From Pedosphaera sp. (GTDB lineage Bacteria; Verrucomicrobiota; Verrucomicrobiia; Limisphaerales; SIAT01), in assembly GCA_009691645.1 (NCBI GenBank), contig SIAT01000028.1, positions 1 through 14,584 on the forward strand: DNA of 14,584 nucleotides, in the 5' to 3' direction. The stretch's first letter is position 1; each line of letters opens with the position of its first letter. Shown in pieces: positions 1 through 6,787 of the stretch. The notes under the pieces are model-generated. The model did no database searches, was not told where the DNA came from, and worked only from the letters and a program-made list of their open reading frames with translations. A program made the translations under genes and the position numbers.

Positions 1-1
1 A

Positions 2-67
2 GTGCCTGTCTGGAGTTTCCCCGTTGCCTACGCAAACGCGGAAGGCAATTTCGTAGTCCTGCACTGA
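2..67 (+). CDS. C-terminal end of an unidentified upstream gene (partial)
   Basis: An open frame enters from the left edge in frame 2 and stops at TGA 65-67, leaving about 21 residues that end in AEGNFVVLH. Its third codon positions are about two-thirds G/C, higher than in the frame-1 alternative, which runs to a stop at 72. The run is hydrophobic with aromatic residues, as in the closing strand of a globular domain. The fragment is too short to assign to a family, and it could be non-coding sequence that is open by chance. Confidence 0.3.
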   Translation: MPVWSFPVAYANAEGNFVVLH

Positions 68-150
68 ACTGACCGCCCGGCAATCGCAGCGGAAATGTGC
101 AGGCGATTCCCGCTTGCGCCCGTCAACTTGACGGCTAATCTCGCAGCCGC
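68..150. other. Intergenic region with short inverted repeats
   Basis: These 83 bases separate the partial left-edge gene from the SGNH hydrolase gene. They hold a 6-bp inverted repeat (AATCGC at 82-87, GCGATT at 103-108) and a perfect odd palindrome CGTCAA-C-TTGACG at 121-133. The first could be a weak terminator stem, although no T-tract follows it. The second could be an operator half-site pair. Neither is strong evidence alone. Confidence 0.3.
114..141 (+). promoter_or_regulatory. Possible promoter for the SGNH hydrolase gene
   Basis: A TTGCGC box (114-119) is separated by 16 bases from TAATCT (136-141), and the -10-like box ends only 9 bases before the ATG at 151. The -35 match is limited to TTG. 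The layout resembles the boxes before recF and the deacetylase gene and would give an mRNA with almost no leader. The call was made by eye. Confidence 0.25.
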
Positions 151-846
151 ATGAATGCCCGCCACCTGACAACTGTGGTCTTGTTCGGTCTCGTTCTCGG
201 CCTTGCGGCCCAGGACACCAAGCCAGCTCCCAAACCGAAAGCCAAGCAGCCGGATCCCGCTTTCGCGACAGTGACTGATGATGCGAAGTTGCCGCGCATA
301 TTGCTCATCGGCGACTCGATTGCCATCGGTTACACCGCAGCGACACGCAAGTTGCTCGCCGGCAAAGTGAATCTCCACCGCATCTCCGAGAACGGCGGGC
401 CAACCACCAACGGCACCGGCAAGCTCACGAAATGGCTCGGCACCGCGAAATGGGACGTGATCCATTTCAACTGGGGTTTGCACGACATCAAATTCATGCC
501 CGACGGCAAGCGGCAGGTCGGCCCGGAGGATTACGAGAAACATCTGCGCGCGCTGGTGAAGCAGATGCAGGCCACGGGCGCCACGCTCATCTGGTGCAGC
601 ACCACGCCGGTGCCGGAAGGGAAGGTCAGCCCGACACGCAAGCCCGAGGATGTGCTCGCCTACAACGCCATCGCGAAAAAGGTGATGGAGGAAAACAAGG
701 TGGTGACTAACGATCTTTACGCGCACGCGCAGGCGGGTCCGCTCGTTAAAATCCAGACTCCCGTGAACGTGCACTTCACCTCCTCCGGTTCGGAGTATTT
801 GGCGAAGCAGGTGGCCGCGAGCATCGAATCGGCTTTGAAAAAGTAG
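151..846 (+). CDS. Secreted SGNH/GDSL-family hydrolase
   Basis: This 231-residue protein belongs to the SGNH hydrolase superfamily, serine esterases that usually deacylate carbohydrates or lipids. Residues 6-20 form a hydrophobic signal segment ending around LAAQ, followed by a Pro/Lys-rich linker (24-36), so the enzyme is probably exported. Block I is LLIGDSIAIGY with nucleophile Ser56, block II supplies the ENGG glycines (82-83), block III has Asn107 in HFNWGLHD, and block V has His208 in NVHFTSSG. The position three before His208, usually Asp in a DxxH motif, is Val here; I recall the NVHFT form as normal for a verrucomicrobial/planctomycetal subgroup. The substrate cannot be read from the sequence. 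ATG 151 is chosen because it opens directly into the signal peptide; no Shine-Dalgarno is visible. The thymidine kinase gene starts 8 nt after its stop, suggesting cotranscription. Confidence 0.88.
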   Translation: MNARHLTTVVLFGLVLGLAAQDTKPAPKPKAKQPDPAFATVTDDAKLPRILLIGDSIAIGYTAATRKLLAGKVNLHRISENGGPTTNGTGKLTKWLGTAKWDVIHFNWGLHDIKFMPDGKRQVGPEDYEKHLRALVKQMQATGATLIWCSTTPVPEGKVSPTRKPEDVLAYNAIAKKVMEENKVVTNDLYAHAQAGPLVKIQTPVNVHFTSSGSEYLAKQVAASIESALKK

Positions 847-854
847 CCGCGCAC

Positions 855-1442
855 ATGGCGAAGCTCTACTTCTACTACTCCGCGATGAACGCGGGAAAAT
901 CCACCGCGCTGCTCCAATCGAGCCACAACTACCGGGAGCGCGGCATGCGCTCTCTGGTGCTCACGCCGCGACTCGACACGCGCGGCGCAGGCAAAGTCAC
1001 ATCGCGCATCGGATTGGAGTCATCTGCCACGGTGTTCGATGCAGCGACCGATCTCTTGGCGCTCACCCGCACGGAGCACGCGACGGGGCCGATCCATTGC
1101 GTGCTGGTGGACGAGGCGCAGTTCCTCACCCGCACGCAGGTGTTTCAGCTCGGTGAAATCGCCGATCAACTCGGCATCCCCGTGCTAGCCTACGGACTGC
1201 GCACGGATTTTCGCGGGAACCTCTTCGAAGGCAGCCAGCATCTGCTCGCATGGGCCGACAATCTGATCGAACTGAAAACCATCTGCCACTGCGGCCGCAA
1301 GGCCACGATGGTGGTGCGCCTCGGACTTGATGGCCGGCCTCTGAACGAAGGTGCGCAAATCGAAATCGGCGGCAACGAACGTTACACCTCCGTTTGCCGC
1401 CGGCACTTCAAGGAAAGTTTCGCTGGTGCTGTTGCGCAATGA
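855..1442 (+). CDS. tdk: Thymidine kinase (type II)
   Basis: Thymidine kinase phosphorylates thymidine to dTMP with ATP in the cytoplasmic pyrimidine salvage pathway. The 195-residue length is typical of the bacterial/cellular (type II) family. The P-loop SAMNAGKST spans residues 9-17. The VDEAQF motif carries the catalytic base Glu87. The YGLRTDFRG segment (113-121) is the usual second signature. A structural zinc site is complete, with Cys144-x-Cys146 and Cys181-x-x-His184, and the lasso residues around ERYTSVC near 175-181 bind the nucleoside. ATG 855 gives the standard N-terminus; the leader before it (AAAAAGTAGCCGCGCAC) has no clear Shine-Dalgarno. It lies 8 nt downstream of the SGNH hydrolase gene with no obvious functional link. 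Confidence 0.96.
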   Translation: MAKLYFYYSAMNAGKSTALLQSSHNYRERGMRSLVLTPRLDTRGAGKVTSRIGLESSATVFDAATDLLALTRTEHATGPIHCVLVDEAQFLTRTQVFQLGEIADQLGIPVLAYGLRTDFRGNLFEGSQHLLAWADNLIELKTICHCGRKATMVVRLGLDGRPLNEGAQIEIGGNERYTSVCRRHFKESFAGAVAQ

Positions 1443-1482
1443 GGCCCCCCCGCCACACCGCCATCAACGCAACGAAGATGCG

Positions 1483-1510
1483 GTGAAGAAAAACCGGTTC
1501 CTGCTAGTCT
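1483..1510 (+). promoter_or_regulatory. Weak promoter candidate for the DUF1080 lipoprotein gene
   Basis: The 84-base gap after the thymidine kinase gene contains GTGAAG (1483-1488) and TAGTCT (1505-1510) with 16 bases between them, ending 16 bases before ATG 1527. Matches to TTGACA/TATAAT are partial. The gap itself is long enough to suggest that the lipoprotein gene has its own start site. Confidence 0.2.
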
Positions 1511-1526
1511 GCCTACCATACAAAAT

Positions 1527-2192
1527 ATGAAGACGCCTCGCTCAACGTTCGTTCTCTCCACGCTGCTCGCCACTGCGGCGCTCACGTTCTTTTCCGGTTG
1601 CCAGTGTTTGGCCCCCACCGGCAAAGCTGCACCGACCACCGACTGGCGTGTGATTTTCGATGGCAAGTCGCTCGCCGGCTGGAAGGAGACTGACTTCTCC
1701 GGACGCGGGTCGGTGCAGGTGGAAAGTGGCGAACTGCGGCTCGGCGCGGGCGCGATCCTCACCGGCGTGACCTACACGAACGCTTTTCCGAAGTCCAACT
1801 ACGAGGTCGAGTACGAAGCGAAGAAGATCGAAGGCTCGGATTTTTTCGCCGCGCTGACCTTCCCTGTCGGCAAAGCGCATGCCACCTTCGTGAACGGCGG
1901 CTGGGGCGGAGGCGTCACCGGCATCTCCTCCATCGACGGAATGGACGCCTCGGAAAACGATACGACAAAGACACTGCGGTACGAGAAAGGCCGCTGGTAC
2001 AAGTTCCGCCTGCGCGTGACGCCCGAGCGGATCGAGGCGTGGGTGGACGGAGAGAAACTGGTGGAGCAACCGCTCAAGGACCGCGCCATCTCGATGCGCG
2101 CGGGTGAAATCGAGCTCTCCGTGCCGTTCGGCTTCGCCAACTTCCAGACCAGCGGCGCATTGCGGAACATCCGCCTGCGCACGTTGAACTGA
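1527..2192 (+). CDS. DUF1080-domain lipoprotein (3-keto-disaccharide hydrolase-like)
   Basis: This 221-residue protein starts with a lipoprotein signal peptide. A hydrophobic stretch (residues 7-22) runs into FSGC with Cys25 as the predicted lipidated residue, so the mature protein should be membrane-anchored. The rest matches the DUF1080/PF06439 family, a concanavalin-like beta-sandwich named for 3-keto-disaccharide hydrolases and abundant in Verrucomicrobiota, Planctomycetota and Bacteroidota. Signatures seen are the opening IFDGKSLAGWKE (about 43-54), the NYEVEYEAKK strand, the glycine-rich NGGWGGGVTGISSIDG loop near 128-143, and the closing GALRNIRLRTL strand. It is a single domain with no carbohydrate-binding or peptidase module, so hydrolase activity is an inference from the family name. 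It converges on the HEAT-repeat gene with only 10 nt between stops. Confidence 0.85.
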   Translation: MKTPRSTFVLSTLLATAALTFFSGCQCLAPTGKAAPTTDWRVIFDGKSLAGWKETDFSGRGSVQVESGELRLGAGAILTGVTYTNAFPKSNYEVEYEAKKIEGSDFFAALTFPVGKAHATFVNGGWGGGVTGISSIDGMDASENDTTKTLRYEKGRWYKFRLRVTPERIEAWVDGEKLVEQPLKDRAISMRAGEIELSVPFGFANFQTSGALRNIRLRTLN

Positions 2193-2202
2193 AAGCCACG
2201 CG

Positions 2203-3750
2203 CTATTTCTTCGCGCCTTTGGCGTCGTTCTCCCGTTGCTGGATTGTCTTAATGGCGTCCTCAGCGACGGCCTTCAGCGGGAACTCCGCTCTCTGGGCGA
2301 GTTTCTCCAAGTCGCTCAGCGACTTATTCGTGCCGATATCCTTGAGCAATTGCGCGGCCTCACGCTGGGTGCTCACATTATTTTCAGCGACCAACTTGAG
2401 CACGGCATCTTCGGCAGCGAAACCAAATTCACGCAGGGCTTGCGCAGCGCGGCGATCGTCTTTGCCCGTGGTAAGAAATTTGGCGAGCGGCTCGATGGCC
2501 CGCTTTTCTTTCAGCGCCACAAGAGCATCGAACACCGCCCAGCGCACGCTGAACTCGCGGTCATCAATCAGCTTCAACAGCGCGGTGGCGGAATCACGAT
2601 TGCCCCACGTACCGAGAGCCTTGGCGCCGGCAGCGCGAGTGAAGAAATCAGTGTCATTCAAAAGCGAGGCGAGGGCTTTGGCCACCTCATCGCGATGTTT
2701 TGGGGTGGGTTCAGCGGCTACGAGACGGTCGGCCGCGCCGCGTTTGGTGAAAACTCTGGCGGACTTGAGGTCGGCGAGCGCCTGCATGCGTTCGATATCC
2801 GTGAGCGGCTTCTTTTCCGCTTTGGGCGGCTGCACGTACTTCACGGGCGGCCGGTTGGTGCCGGTCGCGAGACGGTTCGTGGACGTCGCCGACGTCAGCG
2901 CGGCTTCACGTTCTTTGCCCTCGAGCAACTTGTAGGTGAGGATCATCGGCGTCTTGCGCGTGAGGTTTTCCTCGGCCTCGGCGAGAGTCTGCTTGAACTC
3001 CATCGAACGTGGCACGCCGAGCTTGGTGTCGAAAACGATCTCTCCCTCGCCGGTGATCTGGATGCGCGGCCTGTCGCCGACCATCAGGCGCGTCTTCACC
3101 TCAAGCTGTTTCTTGATGATGACACTGTTGGCGTTCGTGCTGGGCGCGAGCGAATAGGAAATCTTCTCCATGGCGGCGAGGTTGCTCCTCTTGATGCGCA
3201 CGAGACGGCTGAGCCCGCCGGGAGCCACCGGTTCCAGTTCTTCGTGTACGAGGACGACCGAGTTGTTTAACTCCCACTTCGATTCGCCCTTCGGCGCAAA
3301 CGACTCGATGATGAAATCCGCGACGTCGAATTTTCCCGGATCCTGCGCCACGTCTCCCTGCTGGATCAGCGCGCCTTTCGTGTCGAACACCACATCGCGT
3401 GGCTGACGAAATGGAAAGCTCGGCGGCGTTGGGGAGTTGTCGAAATACTGCAGCCCCACGCGATAGACGCCGAATGGCGGGAAGAAGCGGCCATCCTTCA
3501 TCTTGCGCGTCGGTTGAAGCGCGCCGGCCGTGCGCAGCGTGAAGCCGTGCGGATTCACCGTACGCGCCGTGTAGGTCATCACACCTTGCAATATGCCAGT
3601 GTAATTCGCCTCCTGCGACTCGATGCGGATCTGGTACACATAACTTTCGCCCTCCTTGAAACCGTACTGAGAGAGGACGGGATCCGCGGCGAAGAGAGAG
3701 AGCGCAGGGAACAGCATCGCGGCAACCAGTAGGTGAAATTGGGACTTCAT
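2203..3750 (-). CDS. Secreted protein with N-terminal beta-rich domain and C-terminal HEAT repeats
   Basis: This 515-residue protein opens with a signal peptide (1-21, ending LSLFAA), so it should act outside the cytoplasm. Residues 22 to about 280 look beta-rich, with many alternating V/I/T/Y strands such as SYVYQIRIES and RIQITGEGEIVF; I do not recognise this as a named domain. A T/N-, Pro- and Lys-rich linker follows (286-315). Residues 316-505 are amphipathic helix pairs of HEAT/PBS-lyase type, with repeated units including RAAGAKALGTWGN, RWAVFDALVALKE, RRAAQALREFG and REAAQLLKDIG. The C-terminus is charged. HEAT arrays bind protein partners, so a scaffolding role is likely, but the partner is unknown. 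It is transcribed away from recF and converges on the DUF1080 gene. No Shine-Dalgarno precedes ATG 3750. Confidence 0.8.
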   Translation of the reverse strand: MKSQFHLLVAAMLFPALSLFAADPVLSQYGFKEGESYVYQIRIESQEANYTGILQGVMTYTARTVNPHGFTLRTAGALQPTRKMKDGRFFPPFGVYRVGLQYFDNSPTPPSFPFRQPRDVVFDTKGALIQQGDVAQDPGKFDVADFIIESFAPKGESKWELNNSVVLVHEELEPVAPGGLSRLVRIKRSNLAAMEKISYSLAPSTNANSVIIKKQLEVKTRLMVGDRPRIQITGEGEIVFDTKLGVPRSMEFKQTLAEAEENLTRKTPMILTYKLLEGKEREAALTSATSTNRLATGTNRPPVKYVQPPKAEKKPLTDIERMQALADLKSARVFTKRGAADRLVAAEPTPKHRDEVAKALASLLNDTDFFTRAAGAKALGTWGNRDSATALLKLIDDREFSVRWAVFDALVALKEKRAIEPLAKFLTTGKDDRRAAQALREFGFAAEDAVLKLVAENNVSTQREAAQLLKDIGTNKSLSDLEKLAQRAEFPLKAVAEDAIKTIQQRENDAKGAKK

Positions 3751-3759
3751 AGGACGACT

Positions 3760-3788
3760 ATTTCAACGCCGAACTCAGCGTGCGGCAA
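3760..3788 (-). promoter_or_regulatory. Possible promoter for the HEAT-repeat gene
   Basis: Read on the minus strand, TTGCCG (3788-3783) is followed after 17 bases by TGAAAT (3765-3760), which ends 9 bases before the ATG at 3750. Each box matches the sigma-70 consensus at four of six positions. The short distance to the start codon repeats the pattern seen at recF on the other strand of the same intergenic region. Confidence 0.3.
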
Positions 3789-3814
3789 GCGAGAAGTATT
3801 CACTGGCGCAGCGT

Positions 3815-3842
3815 TTGACGCAGCGGCTGTTTTCGCCATAAT
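3815..3842 (+). promoter_or_regulatory. Probable recF promoter
   Basis: TTGACG (3815-3820) and CATAAT (3837-3842) are separated by 16 bases; each matches the sigma-70 consensus at five of six positions. The -10 box ends 7 bases before GTG 3850, so transcription would begin at or next to the start codon. This supports the GTG start over the in-frame ATG at 3733, because that ATG lies upstream of the promoter and inside the divergent gene. Confidence 0.5.
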
Positions 3843-3849
3843 CCGCGCT

Positions 3850-4947
3850 GTGCATCTGGCTCATCTGCGACTCCGCGACTTCCGCAACTACGCGCGGCTG
3901 GATGCTGACTTCGCACCGGGTTTCCACCTACTCCTCGGCAACAACGCGCAGGGTAAGACGAACATCCTCGAGGCGATCTATCTGCTCGCCACGCTCCGCT
4001 CCTTCCGCGGCATCGGCTCGGCGCAGATGGTGTGTCACGGGGCGAAAGGGTACTTCGTCGGCGCCACCGTCGTCGGCCAGGCCACGCGCGAGGTGAAGAT
4101 GTATTGGTCGGCTGCGGAACGGAAGCTGGCGCTCGACGGTCATCCGGTGACGCGGTTGGGCGATTACCTCGGCGTGCTGCGCGCCGTGGCCTTTTGCACG
4201 GAGGATCTGCAGCTCGTGAAGGGCGCGGCCCGCGCGCGACGACGGTTCCTCGATCTGCTTCTCGCGCAGACGCAGCCGAGCTATCTCCCGTTGCTCCAGC
4301 GTTACGCCCAAGCCCTGCGGGCTCGTAACGCTCTGCTCAAACAGCGCGCCACAGACGAGGCGTCGCTCGAAAGTTTCACCCGCGAACTGATCGTTCTCGG
4401 CAATCATCTCATCAAAGCGCGGCACGAGCTGCTCCCGCGCATCTCACCGCTCGCGCGCCTCGCCTACCGGCGCATCTCGCACGATGCCGAAGAGCTGCGC
4501 CTCGAATATCAGCCGAGTGTGAAGCAGGATTTCGCCGGCGAACTCGCACGCCAACGCGACCGCGAGCGAAGCTTCCGCGCTACGCTCATCGGCCCACACC
4601 GCGATGATCTCTCGCTGCTTCTGAACGACAAGTCCGCGGCGCAATTCGGCAGTGAAGGACAAAAACGCACGCTCGCCGTCGCGCTCAAAATGGCGCAGGC
4701 CGAGTACCTCACCGGCATCCACGGCTCGCCACCGGTGCTGCTGATCGACGACGTGATGGGCGAGCTCGACACCAAACGCCGCGCCGGACTTCTGCCGCTT
4801 CTCGAGCGCACGCACCACGCTTCCGGTCAGGTTTTCATGACCTGCACGGAAGAGAACTGGCCGCGCGAACTCGGCCGGCGGCTTCAGCGTTGGGAAGTGA
4901 AAACCGGCGCGCTCCAGCGCGTCACGGACGCCCCGCTGCCGCAGTAA
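3850..4947 (+). CDS. recF: DNA replication and repair protein RecF
   Basis: RecF is a cytoplasmic SMC-like ATPase that works with RecO and RecR to load RecA at single-strand gaps. With the GTG start the protein is 365 residues, the usual family size. It opens LAHLRLRDFRNY, the standard RecF N-terminus. Walker A is GNNAQGKT (30-37), the ABC signature region is GSEGQKRT (267-274), Walker B is LLIDD (297-301), and the D-loop GELD follows at 304-307. The frame stays open upstream to ATG 3733, but that would add 39 non-conserved residues and overlap the start of the divergent HEAT gene. recF stands alone here rather than beside dnaA/dnaN. Its stop is 6 nt from the convergent pirin gene. Confidence 0.95.
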   Translation: MHLAHLRLRDFRNYARLDADFAPGFHLLLGNNAQGKTNILEAIYLLATLRSFRGIGSAQMVCHGAKGYFVGATVVGQATREVKMYWSAAERKLALDGHPVTRLGDYLGVLRAVAFCTEDLQLVKGAARARRRFLDLLLAQTQPSYLPLLQRYAQALRARNALLKQRATDEASLESFTRELIVLGNHLIKARHELLPRISPLARLAYRRISHDAEELRLEYQPSVKQDFAGELARQRDRERSFRATLIGPHRDDLSLLLNDKSAAQFGSEGQKRTLAVALKMAQAEYLTGIHGSPPVLLIDDVMGELDTKRRAGLLPLLERTHHASGQVFMTCTEENWPRELGRRLQRWEVKTGALQRVTDAPLPQ

Positions 4948-4953
4948 ACCGAT

Positions 4954-5652
4954 TCAAGCGAGGTCGAAGAGGAGCAGTTCCGCCGCTTCCGGAACCTCGA
5001 TCTCCAATCGCAGTTCGTCGGAAACAGCCGCACCATCGCCCGCCAGAAGTTCGACGCCGTTCAGCCGGATTCGTCCACGCGCGAGTTGCAACCACGCATG
5101 ACGACCGGCGGCGAGAGAATGTGCGGTGCGTTCGCCTGACTTGATGCGCCCAGCGAATACACTGACATCCTGATGGATCGCCAGCGCTCCAGCGCGGCCG
5201 CCGGGCGCGGCGATAAGACAGAGATCGCCACGATCCAGCGCATTCCCAAAAGATTTTTGTTCGTAACTGGGAGCAATCTCTTTCTGCTCTGGAAAAACCC
5301 AGATCTGCAACAGGTGGACGGGGACCGTCGGCGAGTCGTTCGCTTCGCTGTGGGTGATGCCGCTGCCGGCGCTCATCCGCTGCACGTCGCCGGGACGGAT
5401 CACATCGCCGTGGCCGAGGCTGTCGCGGTGGCGGATCGCGCCGGAGAGAAGGTACGTGAGGATTTCCATGTCGCGATGCGGATGCATGCCGAAACCCGCG
5501 CCGCCGGCGATATGGTCCTCGTTGATGACCCGCAGGCTGCGGAAATGCGTGTGATCCGAATCGTGATAATCGGCGAAGGAGAAAGTGTGGCGCGTGTCGA
5601 GCCAGCCGTGGTCGGCGTGGCCACGCTCGTCGGATTTGCGAAGGGTGATCAT
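4954..5652 (-). CDS. Pirin-family bicupin (YhhW-like, possible quercetin 2,3-dioxygenase)
   Basis: With the start at ATG 5652 the protein is 232 residues and begins ITLRKSDERGH, as in the short bacterial pirins such as E. coli YhhW. The N-terminal cupin carries a full metal site: His57 and His59 in GMHPHRDME, and His101 and Glu103 in GITHSE, the positions used in YhhW. The conserved HTFSFADYHD stretch lies at 22-31. Residues from about 130 on form the second, metal-free cupin. YhhW-type proteins cleave quercetin in vitro, but the physiological substrate is generally unknown. The frame extends upstream to 5706, adding 18 residues that are not family-like. The gene converges with recF and diverges from trpS, with no partner in an operon. 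Confidence 0.92.
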   Translation of the reverse strand: MITLRKSDERGHADHGWLDTRHTFSFADYHDSDHTHFRSLRVINEDHIAGGAGFGMHPHRDMEILTYLLSGAIRHRDSLGHGDVIRPGDVQRMSAGSGITHSEANDSPTVPVHLLQIWVFPEQKEIAPSYEQKSFGNALDRGDLCLIAAPGGRAGALAIHQDVSVFAGRIKSGERTAHSLAAGRHAWLQLARGRIRLNGVELLAGDGAAVSDELRLEIEVPEAAELLLFDLA

Positions 5653-5730
5653 GGTGTCGCGCGGATTCCCGCGAGCCTCGGAAATCTGCGCCAATGCGTT
5701 ACGCAAGCCAACGCAAAGTTGGCCGGGCCG

Positions 5731-5759
5731 TTTTCCTGCTTTCCTGTCTTCGCCTTAAT
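5731..5759 (+). promoter_or_regulatory. Weak promoter candidate for trpS
   Basis: TTTTCC (5731-5736) and CTTAAT (5754-5759) are 17 bases apart and end 15 bases before ATG 5775. A competing -10-like TAGCCT sits at 5764-5769, only 5 bases before the ATG. Neither has a good -35. A promoter must lie in this 122-base divergent region because trpS has no co-directional neighbour upstream, but which box is used cannot be decided by eye. Confidence 0.2.
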
Positions 5760-5774
5760 TCGTTAGCCTACGTC

Positions 5775-6740
5775 ATGCGGATTCTCTCTGGTATCCAACC
5801 TTCGGGCGCGCTGCATCTCGGCAACTACTTCGGCATGATGCGCCCGGCCATCGAGCTGCAGGAGTGCGGCGAGGCGTTCTATTTCATCGCCGATTATCAT
5901 TCGATGACCTCGCTCTTCGACGCCGCCGTGCGCCGCAAGAACACGCTCGACGTGGCGCTCGATTTCCTCGCCTGCGGCCTTGATCCACGCCGCGCCACCT
6001 TCTGGGTGCAGTCGCACGTGCCCGAGGTCACCGAGTTGGCGTGGCTCCTCTCCACGCTCACGCCGATGGGCCTGCTCGAGCGTTGTCACAGCTTCAAGGA
6101 CAAGTCCGCGAAAGGTATCCCGGTGAACCACGGCCTCTTCGCCTATCCCGTGTTGATGGCGGCGGACATCCTCCTTTTCGACTCGAACATCGTCCCCGTC
6201 GGCCGCGATCAGAAACAGCATGTCGAGGTCACGCGCGACATCGCCGTGAAGTTCAACGAACAATACGGCCAGACCTTCGTCATCCCCGAGCCGCAGATCC
6301 GCGACGAGGTCGCTGTCGTCCCCGGCATCGATGGGCAAAAGATGAGCAAGAGTTACAACAACACCATCGATATTTTTGGCGAAGAGCAAGCCACGCGGAA
6401 GAAAATCATGGGCCTTGTCATGGACAGCCGCACGCCGGCTGAGCCGAAACCCGACGCGGACAAGAATCTCGCCATCCAACTTCTCAAACTGGTGGCTCCG
6501 GTGGACGCGGCTCGCGATTTCGAGGAGCGTCTCCGCGTCGGCGGCCTCGGTTATGGCGATTTGAAGAAGGCGCTCTTCGAGCATTACTGGCAACATTTCG
6601 CCGCCGCGCGGGCGCGACGCGCTGAATTGGGAAAGAACCTCGACCACGTCCACGGCGTCCTCCGCGAAGGGGCGGGAAAAGCCCGCGCAGTCGCCGCGAC
6701 CGTTCTCGCCCGCGCCAAACAAGCAAGCGGGCTGGGCTGA
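5775..6740 (+). CDS. trpS: Tryptophan--tRNA ligase
   Basis: This class I aminoacyl-tRNA synthetase charges tRNA-Trp with tryptophan in the cytoplasm. The protein is 321 residues, normal for bacterial TrpS. It starts MRILSGIQPSGALHLGNYFG, with the HIGH-type motif HLGN at 14-17 and the KMSKS loop at 189-193 in GQKMSKSYNN. The conserved VPVGRDQKQHVEVTRDIA segment lies between them. The C-terminal helical anticodon-binding region follows. The open frame reaches back to 5694, but the upstream 27 residues are outside the family and ATG 5775 opens exactly at the conserved beginning. No Shine-Dalgarno is visible. It converges with the esterase gene, 47 nt between stops. Confidence 0.96.
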   Translation: MRILSGIQPSGALHLGNYFGMMRPAIELQECGEAFYFIADYHSMTSLFDAAVRRKNTLDVALDFLACGLDPRRATFWVQSHVPEVTELAWLLSTLTPMGLLERCHSFKDKSAKGIPVNHGLFAYPVLMAADILLFDSNIVPVGRDQKQHVEVTRDIAVKFNEQYGQTFVIPEPQIRDEVAVVPGIDGQKMSKSYNNTIDIFGEEQATRKKIMGLVMDSRTPAEPKPDADKNLAIQLLKLVAPVDAARDFEERLRVGGLGYGDLKKALFEHYWQHFAAARARRAELGKNLDHVHGVLREGAGKARAVAATVLARAKQASGLG

Positions 6741-6787
6741 TTATTCCTTCGTCAGCTTCAACAACGCCTTTTCCGAAAACGGGCCCG
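6741..6787. other. Convergent intergenic spacer with a short coding-like tail
   Basis: These 47 bases lie between the trpS stop and the esterase stop. On the minus strand a 16-codon frame starts with a GTG that overlaps the esterase TGA and ends at TAA, giving residues that close with KALLKLTKE. It might be a remnant of a longer C-terminus or chance. No T-tailed hairpin terminator is obvious. Confidence 0.25.

Noticed and set aside
28..774. A 248-codon minus-strand frame opposite the SGNH hydrolase
   Set aside because: The plus strand encodes a complete SGNH hydrolase with all catalytic blocks; the minus frame is a shadow.
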